A stretch of DNA of 35,451 nucleotides from Cyclobacteriaceae bacterium (GTDB lineage Bacteria > Bacteroidota > Bacteroidia > Cytophagales > Cyclobacteriaceae): the NCBI GenBank assembly GCA_016787625.1, contig JAEUUD010000014.1, forward strand, positions 1 through 35,451, given 5' to 3'. Shown here piece by piece: positions 31,658 to 35,451 of this stretch. The notes under the pieces were generated by a model. It was given only the letters and a program-made list of their open reading frames with translations. It was not told the DNA's origin and did not search any database. The stretch's first letter is position 1. Every line of letters begins with the position of its first letter. A program made the translations under genes and the position numbers.

Positions 31658-33856
31658 ATGTCAAAGAAAAAATTTAAGGAACGAAAAGAGAAAAGAGCCT
31701 CAGAGAGGGCAAAGTCATTAAGGAAATCACTCCTTCAATTTCTGGGTGAAAGTGCGGGGAAATCATTTCACTTCAAGCAGATCATCAGGGCCATTGGTCC
31801 AAAAAATAAATCACAGAACAAGGAGCTGTTTGCATTGCTGGATGAATTGGAAGAATCTGGTAGCATCCGACGACTTGCTGATGGCAGCTACGAATCAACG
31901 CGGGAGGTAGAGACCCTTGAGGGCATTGTCGACCATGTAAACCCAAGGTTTGCCTATGTAAACACCGGAGGCGAAAGCGACGTGTACGTGCGAACGCAGG
32001 ACCTTGGCAATGCCCTGCATGGCGACACCGTCAAAATAGCCATTATCAGCAGCCGTAAGGGACAAAAACCTGAAGGAAAAGTAGAGACAATTGTAAAACG
32101 CAACAGAACCCGTTTTGTGGGCAGACTCGAACTGTCACCCAACCGGTTTGCTTTTGTCGTCCCTGATTTCAAGAAGATTTATCAGGACTTCTTTATTTAC
32201 CAGGACAACGTAGGGAAGGCACGCCATAATGATAAGGTATTGTTTGAAGTGATTAAGTGGGGCGATCGTGACCGCAATCCGGAAGCCAAGGTCATTGAGG
32301 TCCTTGGAAAAACCGGAGAGAATGAAGCGGAGATACATTCCATCATGGCCGAGTTTGATCTTCCCTTCAGGTTTGCACCTCAGGTTTTAAAGGAATCGGA
32401 AAAAATCGCTGACAAAATTGAAGAAAAGGAAATTCTGAAGCGGCGGGATTTCAGGAAGGTCACCACGTTTACCATAGACCCTGAAGATGCCAAGGATTTT
32501 GATGACGCCATCTCCTTCAGGAAGACAGGAGAAGGGAAGTACGAAGTGGGTGTTCATATCGCCGATGTCACACACTATGTGCGTGAGGGGACCATCCTCG
32601 ATGAGGATGCCTTTGACCGCGCAACGTCGGTCTACCTGGTTGACCGTACGGTGCCTATGCTGCCTGAGCGGTTGTCGAATGAACTTTGTTCATTGCGTCC
32701 CAACGAAACCAAACTCACGTTCGCCGCAGTTTTCGAAATCGATTCACGGGGAAAAGTGCTGGGTGAGTGGTTTGGCCGGACCATCATTCATTCCGATCAC
32801 CGCTTCAGTTACGAACAGGCGCAGGAAGTGATCGAATCGGGTAAGGGAAAATTCGCAGAAGAGCTCAGGATTCTCAATGACCTTGCTATCAAACTGAGAA
32901 AAGAACGGTTCAACCGGGGCGCGGTGAATTTTGAAACCACCGAAGTCAAGTTCAAATTGGATGAACGAGGAAAACCCCTTGCCGTCATTCCAAAAATCAG
33001 AAAAGACGCACACAAATTGATTGAAGAGTTTATGCTCCTTGCCAACAAGGCTGTGGCGACATACATCTTCAAGTTGGGAAAAGGCGGCGACAAGAACACC
33101 TTTGTGTACCGCACCCACGACCTTCCCGACGCAGACAGGGTAAAAGATTTTGCTGAATTCGCGAAGCAGTTTGGTCACAAGCTGAACACCGAGGAAACGG
33201 CCGTGAGCCGCTCATTGAATAAGCTGATGGATGAGATAGAAGGCAAGCCCGAGCAGAATGTCCTGCAATCACTGGCGGTGCGGGCCATGGCGAAAGCAAA
33301 GTACACGACTGATGCCAAGGGACACTTTGGACTTGCATTTGATCACTACACGCATTTTACTTCTCCCATCCGTCGCTATCCCGATATGATGGTCCACCGA
33401 CTGTTGCAACACTACCTCGATCATGGAAAGCCCGTGAGTAAAGCAGATTATGAATCCAGGTGTGTGCACTCTTCAGAAAGGGAAAAGCGGGCCGCGGACG
33501 CTGAACGCGCATCCATTCGCTACAAGCAGGTGGAATTCATGAGCACGCAGGCCGACAAACTATACCGCGGAATCATCACCGGCGTCACTGACTTTGGCAT
33601 ATTCGTTGAGATTGTTGAAACGAAATGCGAAGGCATGGTTCGCCTTGCGGATATGAAGGATGACTTCTATGAATGGGACGAGAAGAATTACCGGGTGATC
33701 GGCCGACGCAGGAAAATGATTTACAGGCTGGGCGATGAAGTGGAGGTACGCGTCAAGAAAACCGACATCGACAGGAGGCTGATGGATCTCGTTTTTGAAA
33801 ATACTTTGCCTACGCCAGCCTGGGAAGAGAAGAGATCAAAACAGAGACGCCGGTAG
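31658..33856 (+). CDS. rnr: ribonuclease R
   Basis: RNase R is a processive 3'-5' exoribonuclease that degrades structured RNA. The 732 residues hold a basic N-terminal tail, a winged-helix/cold-shock region (about 20-215), and the RNB catalytic domain with the Asp cluster DPEDAKDFDD (Asp274, 277, 280, 282, 283). The HIADVTHYV segment, the RRYPDMMVHRLL motif, and a C-terminal S1 domain (ITGVTDFGIFVEI) follow, ending in a basic tail. An ATG at 31643 would add five residues and is an equal alternative. The longer frame from 31550 lies inside the exonuclease gene and is rejected. The prenyl synthase start is one base after its stop. Confidence 0.95.
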   Translation: MSKKKFKERKEKRASERAKSLRKSLLQFLGESAGKSFHFKQIIRAIGPKNKSQNKELFALLDELEESGSIRRLADGSYESTREVETLEGIVDHVNPRFAYVNTGGESDVYVRTQDLGNALHGDTVKIAIISSRKGQKPEGKVETIVKRNRTRFVGRLELSPNRFAFVVPDFKKIYQDFFIYQDNVGKARHNDKVLFEVIKWGDRDRNPEAKVIEVLGKTGENEAEIHSIMAEFDLPFRFAPQVLKESEKIADKIEEKEILKRRDFRKVTTFTIDPEDAKDFDDAISFRKTGEGKYEVGVHIADVTHYVREGTILDEDAFDRATSVYLVDRTVPMLPERLSNELCSLRPNETKLTFAAVFEIDSRGKVLGEWFGRTIIHSDHRFSYEQAQEVIESGKGKFAEELRILNDLAIKLRKERFNRGAVNFETTEVKFKLDERGKPLAVIPKIRKDAHKLIEEFMLLANKAVATYIFKLGKGGDKNTFVYRTHDLPDADRVKDFAEFAKQFGHKLNTEETAVSRSLNKLMDEIEGKPEQNVLQSLAVRAMAKAKYTTDAKGHFGLAFDHYTHFTSPIRRYPDMMVHRLLQHYLDHGKPVSKADYESRCVHSSEREKRAADAERASIRYKQVEFMSTQADKLYRGIITGVTDFGIFVEIVETKCEGMVRLADMKDDFYEWDEKNYRVIGRRRKMIYRLGDEVEVRVKKTDIDRRLMDLVFENTLPTPAWEEKRSKQRRR

Positions 33857-33857
33857 T

Positions 33858-34820
33858 ATGGAACATCTCGTGAAGATGCTGGAAGACGAAATCCGGAAGT
33901 TCAGGTTTGAATCAAAGCCACGCTCACTCTACGATCCGATCCATTATATCATGACCCTCGGGGGTAAGCGATTGAGGCCAATGCTCACGCTGATGACGAC
34001 GGAGTTATACGGACGAAATCCGGGGGATTTTGTGAAGTATGCTGTTGCCGTCGAGGCATTCCACAACTTTACGCTGATGCATGACGATATCATGGATCAA
34101 GCACCTTTGCGCAGAGGCAAACCCACCGTTCACATGAAGTGGAATGTAAACACCGCCATTCTTTCGGGTGATGTATTGCTCGTGAAGGTCTACAATCAGT
34201 TTCTTGGCTTGCCTGAAACGCAACGCACGGAAGTACTGTCACTTTTCAATATGTGCGCGACGAGGGTTTGTGAGGGGCAGCAGTGGGACATGGAATTTGA
34301 AACCGCAAAAACCGTGACCGAGTCACAGTACCTGCAAATGATTGAATTGAAGACGGCCGTTCTTTTGGGCTTTAGCCTTGAGTTGGGAGGAATTCTTGCA
34401 GATGCACCGGCAAAGGACAGAGTGATTCTTCGGTCGATTGGGACCAACATGGGGATTGCTTTCCAATTGAAGGATGACCTGCTTGACGTTTATGGCGACA
34501 AAAAGAAATTCGGCAAACAGCAAGGAGGAGACATTCTCTCCAACAAGCGCACTTTTTTGCTCGTCAAGGCGCTGCGTCAGGCCAAAGGAAAGCATGCGAG
34601 CGAACTAAAAAAATGGCTTTCACGCAAAACCTTCGATAAGCGCAAAAAAATCAAAGCCGTGACGACGCTTTACGATGAACTGAGTATCCGTGAACACACT
34701 GAAAAAAAAATCAATCATTACCTGGAGTTAGCCGGTAAGGAAATCAACCAACTCACACTGAAAGAAGGAGCGAAGGGACTGAAGACATTTCTTTTGGAAT
34801 TGGCCAAGCGCCAAAAGTGA
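33858..34820 (+). CDS. polyprenyl diphosphate synthase (short-chain type, GGPP-like)
   Basis: This trans-prenyltransferase of 320 residues adds isopentenyl diphosphate units to allylic diphosphates. The first aspartate-rich motif is DDIMD (76-80) and the second DDLLD (206-210), with GGKRLRP at 35-41 and a KT pair (Lys165-Thr166). The residue five places before the first motif is Phe71. In this family an aromatic residue there limits chain length, so C20 GGPP is more likely than the C35-C40 side chain of a quinone, whose synthases usually have Ala. The ATG is one base after the rnr stop; an upstream ATG at 33795 is inside rnr. It ends the operon, 8 bp before a convergent gene. Confidence 0.92.
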   Translation: MEHLVKMLEDEIRKFRFESKPRSLYDPIHYIMTLGGKRLRPMLTLMTTELYGRNPGDFVKYAVAVEAFHNFTLMHDDIMDQAPLRRGKPTVHMKWNVNTAILSGDVLLVKVYNQFLGLPETQRTEVLSLFNMCATRVCEGQQWDMEFETAKTVTESQYLQMIELKTAVLLGFSLELGGILADAPAKDRVILRSIGTNMGIAFQLKDDLLDVYGDKKKFGKQQGGDILSNKRTFLLVKALRQAKGKHASELKKWLSRKTFDKRKKIKAVTTLYDELSIREHTEKKINHYLELAGKEINQLTLKEGAKGLKTFLLELAKRQK

Positions 34821-34828
34821 GCAAACAG

Positions 34829-35451
34829 TTACCTCTTTATTGTATCCTGTTTAAGCCGTTTGTAGAAGTATAGGGGCGCCCGCTTTCCCTTCGCGTTTTC
34901 ACCCAATGTGTAGAACCCGGAACCATCACGGGCCCATGCAATGGACTCACCCATACCTTCCCGTTGATACGGAAGTTCTACGGGATCCTTGGCAAGCGCA
35001 TCGGGAATTGATTCATGGGACAACCTTGTCCAATAGAAAATCCGGTCATAGGTTTTTACCAGAACCTCTGTGCCATCTGCGGAGATGTCTGCGGCAACGA
35101 CCTGGTGCATGGGAAGTGACTTAAGTCTCTCGGCTTTCAGGGTGTCTTGTGTAAATGGAAATTTGATTTCATATAGGTGGACTTTTTTTTCTCGCTTGGT
35201 AATGAGATAGATGTTCTTTGACCAGGGGTCAACCATGAGTGCTTCCGTATCCCTCGGTCGATCGCTCATCTTAACGGTCAAGGCGAAGATGACTGGGAGT
35301 TCTCCATCAAAGTCGATAGCCGGCTCTTCAACACAATAAATTTTTTTTACTTTTTGCTGACCGTAGTTGTCTCCGATGTCTCCAATGTAAATAAGATTGG
35401 TGCTCCCGGGACCAGGCCCGAGTGCGATGTCTTCCCAATCCCGGTTCTTGA
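34829..35451 (-). CDS. propeller-like hypothetical protein (5'-truncated by the window edge)
   Basis: The frame runs from a TAA at 34829 through 35281 and stays open to the window edge, so the true start is outside. At least 206 residues are visible. The part near the edge reads NRDWEDIALGPG, then IYIGDIGDNYG and a segment with VDPWSKNIYLITK. These fit secreted Bacteroidota beta-propeller proteins with WEDIA and GDIGDN segments. Later blades have ADISADGTEVLVKTYDRIFYW and SIAWARDGSGFYTLGE. Function is not known; phytase-like or sugar-binding propellers are possible. A TTG at 35281 is an internal codon only. Confidence 0.75.
   Translation of the reverse strand, partial: KNRDWEDIALGPGPGSTNLIYIGDIGDNYGQQKVKKIYCVEEPAIDFDGELPVIFALTVKMSDRPRDTEALMVDPWSKNIYLITKREKKVHLYEIKFPFTQDTLKAERLKSLPMHQVVAADISADGTEVLVKTYDRIFYWTRLSHESIPDALAKDPVELPYQREGMGESIAWARDGSGFYTLGENAKGKRAPLYFYKRLKQDTIKR

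Noticed and set aside
1-35451. Mobile elements, prophage, CRISPR arrays, rRNA, defence islands
   Set aside because: No transposase, integrase, repeat-spacer array, rRNA signature or recognisable defence gene was seen on either strand; gene order and composition look like ordinary chromosome.

Overview
The window looks like a core chromosomal segment from a member of the Bacteroidota, most likely a Cytophagales-type bacterium. The evidence is threefold. Several starts are preceded by the Bacteroidota promoter form (TTTR, 17-22 nt, then TAnnTTTG). Shine-Dalgarno sequences are absent at almost every start. The families are typical of the phylum: an OmpA protein with PD40 propeller, a patatin fused to an outer-membrane barrel, a TerB/LETM1-like protein, a split NarI-like/CCG iron-sulfur pair, and many lipoproteins. 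I see no insertion sequence, phage, plasmid, CRISPR array or rRNA.

Layout. At 1-1283 (+) are a 5'-truncated type III pantothenate kinase (coaX) and a lipoprotein. At 1286-5707 (-) are a large AsmA-family protein and a class 3 aldehyde dehydrogenase. At 5829-6632 (+) is a secreted transglutaminase-like protein whose promoter carries four phased AATGTTA repeats. From 17337 down to 6644 is a minus-strand run: duplicated-domain lipoprotein, M20 dipeptidase, DsbD, M23 peptidase, patatin-barrel protein, PD40-OmpA protein and small OmpA protein. At 17487-17885 are two small genes facing each other. At 17942-23292 (+) are feoA, feoB, purK, purE and a TerB/LETM1-like protein. At 23289-27215 (-) are terC, a lipoprotein, a CCG-domain iron-sulfur protein and its membrane ferredoxin/cytochrome partner. 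At 27352 is tRNA-Phe(GAA), followed by an orphan histidine kinase. At 28883-30106 (-) is lysA. At 30166-34820 (+) is a tight operon of hydrolase, DEDDy exonuclease, RNase R and prenyl synthase. The window ends in a truncated propeller-like gene (-).

How the genes relate. Much of the run from 17337 to 6644 concerns the cell envelope: thiol transfer to the periplasm, peptidoglycan cutting, an outer-membrane lipase-like protein and two peptidoglycan-anchored OmpA proteins. feoA-feoB imports ferrous iron and sits under a palindrome that could be a metal-responsive operator. purK-purE is the two-step AIR carboxylation module. The CCG protein and its membrane partner probably form one quinone-linked electron-transfer complex.

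The gene complement is mostly ordinary. The less explained parts are the regulatory architecture (phased repeats, palindromes around -7 elements, a hairpin in the terC leader, very short predicted leaders) and several uncharacterised Bacteroidota families. No gap longer than about 300 bases lacks a gene. The longest are 24279-24518 (terC leader and upstream 3' region) and 17338-17486.
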